Shown: positions 55,065 to 63,751, counted from the first letter of the stretch. The stretch: DNA of 64,000 bases from Sinorhizobium sp. 8-89 (GCF_030124325.1 NZ_JASKLR010000003.1:447105-511104); one strand, 5' to 3'. Translations and numbers: made by a program. Notes: generated by a model from the letters alone, not told the origin.

Positions 55065-58000
55065 GTGCTGGCGCGAATTCTGGTTACCATCGGTGGGCTG
55101 CTTGTCGTCGCGCTTTTTGCGGCGTTGATCGCGCCATTGTTCATCGATTGGACCGACTTCCGCAAAGATTTCGAGCGCGAGGCAAGCCGGATCATGGGCA
55201 AGCCGGTGGTCGTTCACGGCAGTGTCGACGCGCGGCTTCTCCCGTTCCCGACGGTGACCCTCAACGACGTTCGCGTCGGCCCGGCAGAGGGTGGCGTACC
55301 GATCATCCAGGTCGCGCAGTTCTCGATGAGCGCCGAGCTGGCGCCGTTCCTGAGCGGCGAGGCGCTGATCTTCGACATGCGGCTCGACCGTCCGAAGGCA
55401 AGGATCCGCCTCCAGCCGGACGGTACCCTCGACTGGGCGCGCGGCCGGCGCGCATCGATCCCGGCAAGCACGGTCGTTCTCGAAAAGGTCGAGATCGTCG
55501 ATGGCGAGATCGAGTTCATCGATGAGCAGACGGGGCGTACCCGCCGCGTCAGCGATCTTTCCGCCGATCTGTCGGCGCGCTCTCTTGCCGGTCCGTGGAA
55601 GATCGAGGGCCGCGCGGCGCTCGACGGCGAGGCCGGCAGTTTCGCCTTTTCTACGAACGAGGTGAACGAGGAGGGGGCGCTGAGCCTCCGGGCGCGGCTG
55701 ACGCCGGACAAGCGGCCGTTCGGCGTCGAGCTCGACGGCGATCTCAAGGTCGTCGACTTCAAGCCGGTCTATGGCGGCCGGTTCACGCTGACGGAAAATC
55801 GGCCGGCGGAAGAGGCGGAGGAAAGTGGCGCCGCCTTGCGCATCAACGGCGATTTCCAGCTCACCAACGAGAGCATCCGCGTTCCGGAATACCGTTTCGA
55901 GATTGGGCCGCCGGAAGATCCCTATATCGTCACGGGCGAGGCGACGCTCGACACCGGCAAGGACCAGAAATTCCTCCTGATCGCCGACGGCCAGCAGATC
56001 GACGTCAGCCGCATCGGCAATTCGGGCCGCAAAGGCAAGACCGGCCGCGACCCCGCCATTTCGCTGCGTCAGCGGGTCGAAGCGATGCTGGCGATCGCCG
56101 CCGATATTCCTATCCCGCAGGTGCCGGGCCGGGCCAGCCTCAAGCTGCCGGCGATCGTTATCGGCGACACGACGCTTCGCGACGTGCGGCTCGACGTCAG
56201 GCCGGACGGCGCCGGCTGGATCGTGGAGAATGCGGTGGCGCTGCTGCCCGGGCGGACGCAAATGGAAGCCAGCGGGCGGCTGAACCTCAAGGAGCAGCGC
56301 GCCTTCCGCGGCGACATCCTGATTGCCTCCAACCAGCCTTCGGGACTGGCGAACTGGCTGGCGGGATCGGTGGACCCGGCGATCCGCAAGCTGAAGACAG
56401 CCGGTTTTGCCGCCACCGTGAACCTGACGGATACGTTGCAGCAGTTCGAGAGCCTTGAGGTAGCGGCAGGCCCCGCGACGCTCCGGGGGCGGATCGAACG
56501 CCAGTCCTTCGCGGAGCAGCAGCCGAGCCTTTCGCTGCAGCTCAAGGGCAACCGCATCGATCTGGAGGCGCTGCAGGCACTGGCCGGTCTCGTCGCCGGT
56601 GATGCGTCGACCGGAACCCTGCTGCAGCACGCGATCGCTGCCGATCTCTCTGCCGAGGCTTTTTCCGCCTTTGGTGAGGAGGCGCGGGACGTGCAGGCGG
56701 TGCTGACGCTCAAGAACGGACAGTTGCAGGCGGAGCGGGTGGCGATCGGCTCGCTTTCCGACGCGCAGCTTGCCCTTTCCGGCCGGATGAGCGGTGGCTT
56801 CGATCAGCCGGTGCTCTCGGCGAAGATGAAGCTCGCCGCAAAGGACCTGACGCCCTTTCTTGAAATGATCGGCCGGCACACGGTCGCCCATCCGGCGCTG
56901 CAACGGCTGATCAAGGCCGGCCCCTATTATTCCGATGCCGCCTTCGACGTGACGCTGACAGCCGGCAGCAACGAGGGCAGCGCGCCCGTCACCTTCGGCG
57001 TGATCGGCACCGCCAACGGCGGCAAGATCGCCGCAAGCTACCAGGCACCAGATGTCGCCCAGGCGCTCGCCGGCAAGGGCATGCTGCTGGAGGCGACGCT
57101 CGAGAATCCGCACACGCCCGTCCTCATCGGACAGGCGGGCTTCGATCCGCTGCCGTTCGACGCCGATGCCAACGGTATCCTGGCGATAAAGCTGCAGAGC
57201 ACCGAGGGTTCGAAGGCGAACGGTACGCTGACCTTTACCACCGAGAAGACGTCGCTCGCCACCAAGGGTGTCTTCGATCTTGCCCGCGACCACTATCTCG
57301 AGGGTCAGGCGAAGCTGACGCTGCAGACGGAGGATCTGGAGCCATTCCTGCTTCTTCAGGGAATCGGATTGCCGCAGATGGGCAGCGGACTGCCGGTGAT
57401 GCTGTCGACTGACATCACCACCGATGCGGAAAAGATCGCCCTCTCGGCGATCGAAGGCAAGGCCGACCAGAATGCCTTTACCGGCGCGCTCGCGATCGAT
57501 CGAAAGACGGCCGGCAAGGCCGTCGGCGAACTTGCGCTGGATACGCTCGACCTCCCCTGGCTCGGCGAGGGCATCCTCGGTCAGTTCGAGGATGTGTCGA
57601 CCGGCGGATTGTCGAGGGCACCGGTCGCGCAGCCGGCCTGGTCCGGGCTCGACGTCGCGTTGAACGTCACCGCGAAGCAGTTCTGGCCTGGCGTCTACGG
57701 TCCCGTCACCGGCTTTGCCGGAAAACTCGAATGGAAGGGCGACGAGATTGCCGTGAGCGGTGCCACCGGCGAGTGGTTGGGGGGCAAGCTCGAGGGGCGG
57801 CTGCAAATCGGCAACGCCAATGGCTCGGGCTTCCTGCGCTCGCGCTTCGATCTCAAGGGTGCCGATCTCGCCGCTGCCGGATGGGCGCGCGAAAGTGGCC
57901 CGGTGGCGACCGGCCGGTTCGATCTGGCGGTTGCGATGGAGGCTTCGGGCGCGACCCCCCGCGCGATGGCGCATTCGGCGAGCGGGTCGGGAACCGCGAC

Positions 58001-58829
58001 GTTCAACGGCGTTACGCTGAACGGCATCAACACGGCAGCGCTGCCGCCGCTGATGGCCGCCGCCGATGCCATGAAGACCGAGATCTCGCCCGAGGCGATC
58101 CGCAAGGCGGCAGAGAAACTGCTCTTCACCGGCCAGTCGGTCGTCGGTGTCGTCAAGGTGCCTTTCAGCGTTGCCGGCGGCACGGTCAGAGCGCAGAACG
58201 TCACGGCCGGCGATGGCAACGCCGCGTTCACCGGCGAGGCATCGTTCGATCTTGCCGACCAACACATGAACGGCGTGATCGACCTGGTGTTCCGGCCGGG
58301 CGAAGAGGCGCTTGCCGGCGCCGAACCGCGTGTGCGCTTCGGCTATGGCGGGCCGCTGAATGCGCCCGGTGTTACGGTCGACGTCACCGATCTTTCGAAT
58401 TTCCTGTCGCTGAGGGCCTTCGAGCGGGAGCGGCGGCGCGTGGAAATGCTTCAGGCGAATGTGCTCGAGAAGCAGCGGCTTCGCCGAGAGGTGGCGCTTT
58501 ACAAGGCGCGCGCGACCGAACGCGAGATTGCCCGGCGGAGGGCGATCGCCGAGGAACGCCACCGCCAGGCCGCGGCCGCAGAGGCGGCCCGGATGAAGGC
58601 CGAAGCCGAGGCGCGCGCTGCCGCCGAACGGCGCGCAGCCGAGGAGTTGCGCCTGCGCCTGCGGCAACTTCCGCCGCGCGGTGCCGTCGAGCAGAAGCCG
58701 CCCGCGCAAAACGTTGAGCGCGTCAACCCGCCGCCGCCAACCGGCGGCAGCGTTACCGACGAGAATGCCGGCCCGCCGGCCGGGCAGGGCCTGAACTTCG
58801 ACATGCTGCCCGACATCACGGTGCAATAA
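55065..58829 (+). CDS. AsmA family protein, long form
   Basis: A 1254-residue protein: one N-terminal membrane helix (RILVTIGGLLVVALFAALIAPLF), the AsmA N-terminal domain (FRKDFEREASRIMGKPVVV), a very long beta-rich periplasmic region made of repeated groove-like segments, and a C-terminal Glu/Arg/Ala coiled coil then a Pro-rich tail (about 1115-1254). AsmA-like proteins are thought to move phospholipids between membranes. Start GTG 55065. A stop-proximal repeat follows immediately. Confidence 0.88.
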   Translation: MLARILVTIGGLLVVALFAALIAPLFIDWTDFRKDFEREASRIMGKPVVVHGSVDARLLPFPTVTLNDVRVGPAEGGVPIIQVAQFSMSAELAPFLSGEALIFDMRLDRPKARIRLQPDGTLDWARGRRASIPASTVVLEKVEIVDGEIEFIDEQTGRTRRVSDLSADLSARSLAGPWKIEGRAALDGEAGSFAFSTNEVNEEGALSLRARLTPDKRPFGVELDGDLKVVDFKPVYGGRFTLTENRPAEEAEESGAALRINGDFQLTNESIRVPEYRFEIGPPEDPYIVTGEATLDTGKDQKFLLIADGQQIDVSRIGNSGRKGKTGRDPAISLRQRVEAMLAIAADIPIPQVPGRASLKLPAIVIGDTTLRDVRLDVRPDGAGWIVENAVALLPGRTQMEASGRLNLKEQRAFRGDILIASNQPSGLANWLAGSVDPAIRKLKTAGFAATVNLTDTLQQFESLEVAAGPATLRGRIERQSFAEQQPSLSLQLKGNRIDLEALQALAGLVAGDASTGTLLQHAIAADLSAEAFSAFGEEARDVQAVLTLKNGQLQAERVAIGSLSDAQLALSGRMSGGFDQPVLSAKMKLAAKDLTPFLEMIGRHTVAHPALQRLIKAGPYYSDAAFDVTLTAGSNEGSAPVTFGVIGTANGGKIAASYQAPDVAQALAGKGMLLEATLENPHTPVLIGQAGFDPLPFDADANGILAIKLQSTEGSKANGTLTFTTEKTSLATKGVFDLARDHYLEGQAKLTLQTEDLEPFLLLQGIGLPQMGSGLPVMLSTDITTDAEKIALSAIEGKADQNAFTGALAIDRKTAGKAVGELALDTLDLPWLGEGILGQFEDVSTGGLSRAPVAQPAWSGLDVALNVTAKQFWPGVYGPVTGFAGKLEWKGDEIAVSGATGEWLGGKLEGRLQIGNANGSGFLRSRFDLKGADLAAAGWARESGPVATGRFDLAVAMEASGATPRAMAHSASGSGTATFNGVTLNGINTAALPPLMAAADAMKTEISPEAIRKAAEKLLFTGQSVVGVVKVPFSVAGGTVRAQNVTAGDGNAAFTGEASFDLADQHMNGVIDLVFRPGEEALAGAEPRVRFGYGGPLNAPGVTVDVTDLSNFLSLRAFERERRRVEMLQANVLEKQRLRREVALYKARATEREIARRRAIAEERHRQAAAAEAARMKAEAEARAAAERRAAEELRLRLRQLPPRGAVEQKPPAQNVERVNPPPPTGGSVTDENAGPPAGQGLNFDMLPDITVQ

Positions 58830-58868
58830 GCGGGATGAGGAAAAGTGCGCAGCGGTTTTCCGCCCGCA
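58830..58868 (+). repeat. Stop-proximal repeat, copy 4
   Basis: GGAAAAGTGCGCAGCGGTTT then TCC, inside a nested hairpin (GCGGG ... CCCGC and GGAAAA ... TTTTCC). It begins at the base after the AsmA-like stop. Confidence 0.65.
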
Positions 58869-58979
58869 TCCAGCACCCTTGGCGCCAAAAATCGGCAAAC
58901 ATCCCTAGAATTTTAGTGGCCCACTTGAAGCCGCATTAGCATCCCTCGGTCACAATGTGCCTACAACTGGGGTTGCGAG

Positions 58980-59846
58980 ATGAAATCGCTTGAGCTGGGG
59001 CTTGATCGCCGCGCAGTCATCCGGATCGTGAACTGTACCCTCGGCGGCACCGTCGGCTGCGCGGCGATCGCCATGCTCATCACCTATTATTGCACTGCCC
59101 GCTTCGGTGCGGAGGTGATGGCCACCACGCTCAGGCTTGCCTTCTACATTCCCTTGCTTCTCGCCATTCCGCTCTTTGCCTTCATCGGCGTCAAGATGCA
59201 GCAACTGGCATTGGCTAACCGGCTCCTCGTGCAGGCAAGCCGCTATGACGGCTTGACGGGTTGCCTCAACCGCAGCGCCTTCACTGCTGATGTCATCGAC
59301 TTCTTCGCGAAGCAGGATCTCACGCCGTTTCCGCCGACATCGGCGCTCCTGATCCTCGATGCCGACCATTTCAAGAAGATCAATGATTGCCACGGCCACC
59401 TTGCCGGCGATGCGGCGCTCGTCGCAATTGCTGCGGTACTGCGCGGTGCCATCGGCGATGACGGTGTGGTCGGGCGGCTCGGCGGCGAGGAATTCGGGGT
59501 TTTCGTGCGCTCGACCGATCCGGGCGCGGTCGGCGGATTGGCGGAGCGCATCCGCCTTGGTGTCGCAGAGGATGGATTGCCGGAAGGCGGCTGCACAGAT
59601 GCGGTCACCGTCAGCATCGGCATTGCCCTCTTCACCTATCCGGCCGTCTACGAGGACATTTTCAAGATTGCCGACGACCAGCTTTATCTCGCCAAGGGCG
59701 CCGGGCGGAACTGTATCTGCATGATGGAGCACTCGCACACGCCAAGCGACATACGCGCCATGGCCGAGCAATTGCGCAGCGGTTTTGCGGAGTTCGACGC
59801 CCGGCCGCGCGCGGAACGCACAGGAGAGGGCGGTCAGCCGTGGTAG
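58980..59846 (+). CDS. Membrane diguanylate cyclase (GGDEF), small form
   Basis: A 288-residue protein: two membrane helices (about 16-36 and 52-72) and a GGDEF domain with DGLTGCLNR at 90-98, LDADHFKKIND and GGEEF at 168-172. No RxxD inhibitory site is seen before the active site. It has no separate sensor domain, so the membrane part must carry any input. Confidence 0.92.
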   Translation: MKSLELGLDRRAVIRIVNCTLGGTVGCAAIAMLITYYCTARFGAEVMATTLRLAFYIPLLLAIPLFAFIGVKMQQLALANRLLVQASRYDGLTGCLNRSAFTADVIDFFAKQDLTPFPPTSALLILDADHFKKINDCHGHLAGDAALVAIAAVLRGAIGDDGVVGRLGGEEFGVFVRSTDPGAVGGLAERIRLGVAEDGLPEGGCTDAVTVSIGIALFTYPAVYEDIFKIADDQLYLAKGAGRNCICMMEHSHTPSDIRAMAEQLRSGFAEFDARPRAERTGEGGQPW

Positions 59847-59904
59847 CTGGCAGGGCGCTGATCCATGCAGTTCCCTACAGCGTCGTTAGGGGGCTTCGGT
59901 TGCC

Positions 59905-60003
59905 TCCGCCGTGCATCTCTCAGACGCACGATGGTCGCTGTAACACTTTGAATTGCTGATTTATCCTTAGATCGATCCCGATTTAAGGAATCATGCAGTA
60001 GCG
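59905..60003 (+). repeat. RIME1-like element, copy G (complete)
   Basis: GC-rich palindrome CGTGCATCT-CTC-AGACGCACG (59910-59930, one mismatch), then CGCTGTAACACTTTGAATTG, AT-rich palindrome TCCTTAGATCG-ATCC-CGATTTAAGGA (59964-59989) and ATCATGCAGTAGCG. Its last bases supply the final codons and the stop of the - strand ribbon-helix-helix gene. Confidence 0.75.
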
Positions 60004-60212
60004 TGCGATTTTACCCAGGCGAGGACGTAGACGCGGAGCGCCGAGGAGAGATTGCCGTCAGGGTTGCGCCCGTCGTCGACTTCGGCAATCAGCCGGGCAA
60101 GCGGCATGCCACGGATCTGCGCGATCGATTTCAATTCCTGCCAGAACGGTTCTTCGAGGGTAATGCTCGTTCTATGTCCGTGCAGGGTGGCGGAATGCTT
60201 GACGATCGTCAT
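59991..60212 (-). CDS. Ribbon-helix-helix domain protein
   Basis: A 73-residue protein of the RHH_4 type (TSITLEEPFWQELKSIAQIRGMPLARLI), a small DNA-binding fold found in many alphaproteobacteria near sspB. The stop and last three codons (ATA then TGA) come from the adjacent repeat element, so the C-terminus may have been changed by it. It follows the DUF4169 gene after 131 nt. Confidence 0.85.
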   Translation of the reverse strand: MTIVKHSATLHGHRTSITLEEPFWQELKSIAQIRGMPLARLIAEVDDGRNPDGNLSSALRVYVLAWVKSHATA

Positions 60213-60343
60213 CGCTTATAAACCGATTCAAGGTGTTGGCACTCCGATTCCGGAACCGGGCTCAAGTCTTTGCGGTCGAATCGTTTTTGGGTGGTGACGA
60301 CGCGGATGCTGCAGCGAGCGTCTGTTTTGACGCGCGGTGCCAG

Positions 60344-60571
60344 TCAGGTCTTTTCCGTGTCGGAGGCGCCGTCCGCTGAACGCGCGATGGCCGGCGTTTC
60401 CAGCCGGCCCTGATCGAGCTTCTTCGATGCCTTTTCGTTCAGGGCGCGGGTGAGCGACTTTTCAGTCTTGGTGCGGCCGAAGGCAACACGGTTCTGCTCG
60501 GCCTGCTTTTCCTTCTCGGAGCGGGCCTGCTTCTTGCGGAACTGGCGCAGATTGACGATCTCGCCGGCCAT
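60344..60571 (-). CDS. DUF4169 family protein
   Basis: A 75-residue, highly charged protein starting MAGEIVNLRQFRKKQAR, the DUF4169 signature. It lies 18 nt after sspB and is likely in the same transcript. Function unknown; predicted mostly helical and cytoplasmic. Confidence 0.88.
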   Translation of the reverse strand: MAGEIVNLRQFRKKQARSEKEKQAEQNRVAFGRTKTEKSLTRALNEKASKKLDQGRLETPAIARSADGASDTEKT

Positions 60572-60589
60572 GGGCCGCCTCCGTATCGG

Positions 60590-61102
60590 TCAGTTCTTTT
60601 TTCGGAAGGAGTCGAGCGAGACGACCGAGGCACCGCCGTTTTTCGGTTCACCCGGCTTTTCAGTGCTCTTCTCGGCGGGTTCGTCGTCACCTTCGCTGAC
60701 GGGATAGGCGGTGATCTCCGCCGTTTCCTCTTCTTCCTCGGTGGCGGCGACGTCAAACTCCAGTTCGAAATTGACCGACGGGTCGTAGAAGCCGCGGACG
60801 GCATTGAAGGGGATGACAAGTTTCTCCGGCGTGTCGGAGAAGGAGAGGCCGATCTCGAAGCCGGCGTCGCTGACCTTCAGGTCCCAGAACTGATGCTGAA
60901 CGACGATCGTCATCTGTTCAGGATATTTCGCCTTCAGATGCTGCGAGATGCGTACGCCGGGGGCGCCGGTCAGAAAGGTGATGAAGAAATGGTGGTCGCC
61001 GGGCAGATGACCCGTGGCTGCGACTTCGGCCAGCACCTTGCGAATGACACCGCGAAGCGCGTCCTGCGCCAGAATGTCGTAGCGTATGTGGTCCTGGCCC
61101 AT
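60590..61102 (-). CDS. sspB: SspB, adaptor delivering ssrA-tagged proteins to ClpXP
   Basis: A 170-residue protein with the alphaproteobacterial SspB fold (HFFITFLTGAPGVRISQHLK and MTIVVQHQFWDLKV), an acidic linker and a short basic C-terminal tail (VSLDSFRKKN) in the place of the ClpX-docking peptide. SspB binds the ssrA tag and tethers it to ClpX. The tmRNA gene that makes the tag lies next door upstream. I use ATG 61102 (MGQDHIRYDIL); longer starts enter the spacer. Confidence 0.93.
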   Translation of the reverse strand: MGQDHIRYDILAQDALRGVIRKVLAEVAATGHLPGDHHFFITFLTGAPGVRISQHLKAKYPEQMTIVVQHQFWDLKVSDAGFEIGLSFSDTPEKLVIPFNAVRGFYDPSVNFELEFDVAATEEEEETAEITAYPVSEGDDEPAEKSTEKPGEPKNGGASVVSLDSFRKKN

Positions 61103-61244
61103 GTGATCCCCGTCTTCTCTTAGACTCAACTGCTGCATGTCACGCCACAGCAACTCTTGCGCACCGAAGCGGTATGCAGCGCTGTACGGACACTCCTTTG
61201 CCCCGTCCGCTTATGACGAGTCAATTATCAAGCATCTATAGACC

Positions 61245-61590
61245 ATTTCGCGACAGGGGAGAAGGTGAAGGCTTCTGTTGCCAGGTGCCTTCGGACCCCG
61301 CCTTACGGTGCTACCCGGAAGGACTTGATTTGAAGTGCCGCACCGCCGTTAGGCAGCGAGACGTGCTTCAGCATAGTTGTCGTTTGCAACTATAAGTTTA
61401 GCCCGATAACGGTGGTACAATGCCGAGCAAAAAGTCGATCTTTACGCCCTTGTCGATCCTATTTCGCCCCCATCAAAAGCCGGTCCGCATTTCCAGGCCG
61501 GTTTTTGGTGGAGGCGCCGGGTACCGCCCCCGGGTCCAATGGGTTTATTGCATCGCCCGTTTATTGCCATAGCCGCCCGAAGACGGCACA
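61245..61590 (-). ncRNA. ssrA: tmRNA, permuted two-piece form
   Basis: On the - strand the tag reading frame GCA ... TAA (61387-61349) encodes ANDNYAEARLAA. The gene is circularly permuted, as in other alphaproteobacteria. The acceptor piece comes first and ends in CGCCTCCACCA at 61506; an excised spacer follows; the coding piece then begins GGGGGCG at 61471. GGGGGCG pairs with CGCCTCC to form a seven-pair acceptor stem with G-U at the third pair, the alanine identity signal. Outer ends are approximate. It rescues stalled ribosomes with SmpB. Confidence 0.93.
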
Positions 61591-61620
61591 CGTCATATAG
61601 GTCTTTCCGCAGGCCAAGAA

Positions 61621-61671
61621 AAGGGCCGCGAGGGAGAATATGACAGATATATTATCCCGGATACGGCCCTT
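61621..61671 (-). terminator. Nested hairpin upstream of ssrA
   Basis: AAGGGCCG / CGGCCCTT (61621-61628, 61664-61671) with inner GGGA / TCCC pairs. In the - direction it is followed by TTCTTGG, so it resembles a terminator for a short - strand transcript that would end just before ssrA. Confidence 0.45.
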
Positions 61672-61775
61672 ACTGAAACGCCTTGACATACCCGATCAGC
61701 GTGAAAAACTCCCGCTGCTGCACGCGGTTCGCGAAAAGGGCAGCCGCTTGAGAGCAAGTGCAAACTGGAGGCATC

Positions 61776-62084
61776 ATGACTGATTATCTCGCAGACGTGC
61801 AGAAATACGACAGCGGCGCCGACGAAGCTGTTGTCAACAAGATCGTGCGCCATCTCGGCATCGCCCTTCGCAACAAGGATTCGTCTCTCGTTTCGGCCTC
61901 GGACCCCAAGGAACTCGACCGCGTCAAGGAAAAGTGGTGTGAAAAGAAGCTCGGCGTCGGCGGTGCGGACGCTGACGCGGCAATCGCCGCCACGGCCAAG
62001 GCGATGGCGGACGACCGCACCAAGTCACGCGTGACGTTCTATTACCTGGTGGCCAAGAACCTCGGCAAGCTCCAGGTCCTCTGA
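61776..62084 (+). CDS. DUF2853 family protein
   Basis: A 102-residue protein starting MTDYLADVQKYDSGADE, with the DUF2853 pattern through SRVTFYYLVAKNLGKL. GGAGG lies 5 nt before the ATG. It is a small, predicted helical cytoplasmic protein of unknown role, divergent from the tmRNA gene. Confidence 0.88.
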   Translation: MTDYLADVQKYDSGADEAVVNKIVRHLGIALRNKDSSLVSASDPKELDRVKEKWCEKKLGVGGADADAAIAATAKAMADDRTKSRVTFYYLVAKNLGKLQVL

Positions 62085-62174
62085 TTCGTAGGGATTCTCC
62101 GGATTCCCCGGCACCGCGCGACCCGTCGGGTACGCAGGGGGGCGCTGTAGTGGTTTGAATCGGGGAAATTTTTT

Positions 62175-62205
62175 CGTGATCCCGGCCGAACGGCCCGGGA
62201 TCACG
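62175..62205. other. Strong hairpin between DUF2853 and DUF2267 genes
   Basis: CGTGATCCCG ... CGGGATCACG with a GGCC-GAAC-GGCC top. A T-run lies before it rather than after it on the + strand, so its role as a terminator is unclear. Confidence 0.4.
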
Positions 62206-62272
62206 AACGGAATGTATTTTTGCCGGTTCACGCCAAATGGAAGGCGAGCGGAAGCCGCCTGACCGTTTCGTG

Positions 62273-62725
62273 TTACGCCTGCTCCTTGGTGCCGACACTG
62301 TCGGGCCAGAGAGCTCGGATTTCCTTCGGCAGCGTATCTCGCACCTTTACCGATTGGCCGAGATCTATGTGCCGCGCGAGAACCTGAAACACCGATTTCG
62401 TGGCTTCGACGGGATTGACGGGACGGCCGGGTTTCAGTCCATCCGTAACACATTGCAGAAATTCGTCGAGCGACCGCGTCGCCTTGTCGGGCCGATGGTT
62501 CGGTCGGTATTGATCGTAGTAGGCGCCCCGCACGAGCAGCGGCAGCTCCGCGCCAAGATGCGCGGCCACCTCCGGAGGAATCCTGTCACGCAGCGCCCTC
62601 AACACGACGTTCAATATATGCCAGGCGACTTTGCGGTTCGGGCCATGATGCTCCATGATCTCGCCGAGCCAGATATTGGTGGTTTGCAGGGTTTTGTCGA
62701 AAACTTCGAGGCCTGTCGCACTCAT
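62273..62725 (-). CDS. DUF2267 domain protein
   Basis: A 150-residue protein matching the DUF2267 pattern (FDKTLQTTNIWLGEI, RALRDRIPPEVAAHLGAELP and LVRGAYYD). DUF2267 proteins are small helical proteins often linked to stress or plasmid maintenance in rhizobia, without a known activity. The start is ATG 62725; a GTG six bases earlier is possible. Confidence 0.88.
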   Translation of the reverse strand: MSATGLEVFDKTLQTTNIWLGEIMEHHGPNRKVAWHILNVVLRALRDRIPPEVAAHLGAELPLLVRGAYYDQYRPNHRPDKATRSLDEFLQCVTDGLKPGRPVNPVEATKSVFQVLARHIDLGQSVKVRDTLPKEIRALWPDSVGTKEQA

Positions 62726-62867
62726 CGTCACACCTCTCTCGCGGTCGATCGTTGATAACTCAAAGATCTAACCCGAGGCGGCGGAGTTTGTTTCGTCGCT
62801 TGACCGAGAAGATCCCGCCAGCGCACTCGAATGCGGAGGAAACGGGCTCGCACTCGCCGCCAATCTC

Positions 62868-62892
62868 GGAACCTTCGCGGGTCCGCCGGGTT
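62868..62892 (+). promoter_or_regulatory. EcfG (RpoE2)-like promoter
   Basis: GGAAC-N16-GGTT, one mismatch in the -10 box from the EcfG consensus, 93 nt before the first of three small hydrophilic protein genes. Confidence 0.5.
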
Positions 62893-62984
62893 AAGCCAGT
62901 AGATATGCCCGGCCGAAACGATGACGCAGGTCGGGCAGAACATGATCAGCAAAACACGAAAGGGCAGATACGGAGGGAAGTCCG

Positions 62985-63191
62985 ATGACATCTTCCAAGC
63001 ATCAGAAGACACGCCGCCCCAGCGACAAGGATCTGAAGCAGGATCCGGGAATCGGCCGGAGCAAGGGCATCCAGGGCCCATCCGACTACGAAATGCTGAA
63101 GCGCGGCAACACCATCGAAGGCGATGTCGAGAACGATACGACCACGCAGGGCGGTGCGAACCCGCGCCAGCGCGGCCGGACGAATAAATAG
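62985..63191 (+). CDS. Small hydrophilic protein 1
   Basis: A 68-residue, highly charged protein (MTSSKHQKTRRPSDKDLKQD ...) rich in Gly, Arg, Asp and Lys with no hydrophobic core, probably disordered. GGAGGG lies upstream of the ATG. It lies 11 nt before the next small gene. I know no named family; the composition is like stress-induced hydrophilins. Confidence 0.75.
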   Translation: MTSSKHQKTRRPSDKDLKQDPGIGRSKGIQGPSDYEMLKRGNTIEGDVENDTTTQGGANPRQRGRTNK

Positions 63192-63202
63192 GAGGAAAGG
63201 CA

Positions 63203-63445
63203 ATGGTCGGCAAGAAGACGCATGAACAGCAACAGCGCGTGCTTCAGGGCCGCGAGGATACGTCGAACGCCGGCAAGGATTTCGGCGCCGCGGAGAAGCT
63301 CCGGCGCTCCGACGCCTTGCGAAAGGCTCATCGCAAGGGGGCGGAACTGGATGCCGAGCACGCCGATGCACGCGAGCCGGACGAGCGCAGCATGACGCGC
63401 GGAAAGAACCAGGAAAGCAGGCATCACAAGGGTGCGGAGAACTGA
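63203..63445 (+). CDS. Small hydrophilic protein 2
   Basis: An 80-residue, Glu/Lys/Arg/Gln-rich protein (MVGKKTHEQQQRVLQGREDT ...) with AGGAGGAAAG before the ATG. It is probably co-transcribed with the gene before it. Predicted disordered; function unknown. Confidence 0.75.
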   Translation: MVGKKTHEQQQRVLQGREDTSNAGKDFGAAEKLRRSDALRKAHRKGAELDAEHADAREPDERSMTRGKNQESRHHKGAEN

Positions 63446-63494
63446 GGCTAAGACTTCTCTTAGCGCCATCCGAGATAATGAAAGGAGACGGACC

Positions 63495-63713
63495 ATGGCT
63501 CACGCCAGTCGCAAGCATGTGGGCAAGCCGGACAAAGGCAAGGGTTCGGGCAGCGGTGCACAGACCGAAGTGAAAAGGGGCGTTCTTGGTGAGAACGACG
63601 TTCTTTCCAATCGAGACAAAGCGCAGCATTCCGATGCACGTGGCCTCGATGAAAAGGCAGTGAGAAACGAGCAATACCAGGATCACGCCGGCAACCGGCG
63701 CCCTGCGAAATGA
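63495..63713 (+). CDS. Small hydrophilic protein 3
   Basis: A 72-residue, Gly/Lys/Asp/Arg-rich protein (MAHASRKHVGKPDKGKGSGS ...) with AAAGGAGAC upstream of the ATG 63495. A small hairpin (GCTAAGA-CTTC-TCTTAGC) lies between it and the previous gene. It is similar in character, not in obvious sequence, to the two genes before it. Confidence 0.75.
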   Translation: MAHASRKHVGKPDKGKGSGSGAQTEVKRGVLGENDVLSNRDKAQHSDARGLDEKAVRNEQYQDHAGNRRPAK

Positions 63714-63751
63714 TTGGACGGGCGGCGGCGCTGCTCCGAAACACATAAACT

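Noticed and set aside
55017-58898. A 1293-codon open frame on the - strand opposite the AsmA-like gene
   Set aside because: High-GC codon use on the + strand (G/C in third positions) leaves few stops on the opposite strand. The product has no domain, and the + strand frame has clear family features.
61412-61600. A 62-codon + strand frame (VEAPGTAPGSN-type product)
   Set aside because: It lies antisense to the acceptor piece of the tmRNA gene; such frames are common false calls.
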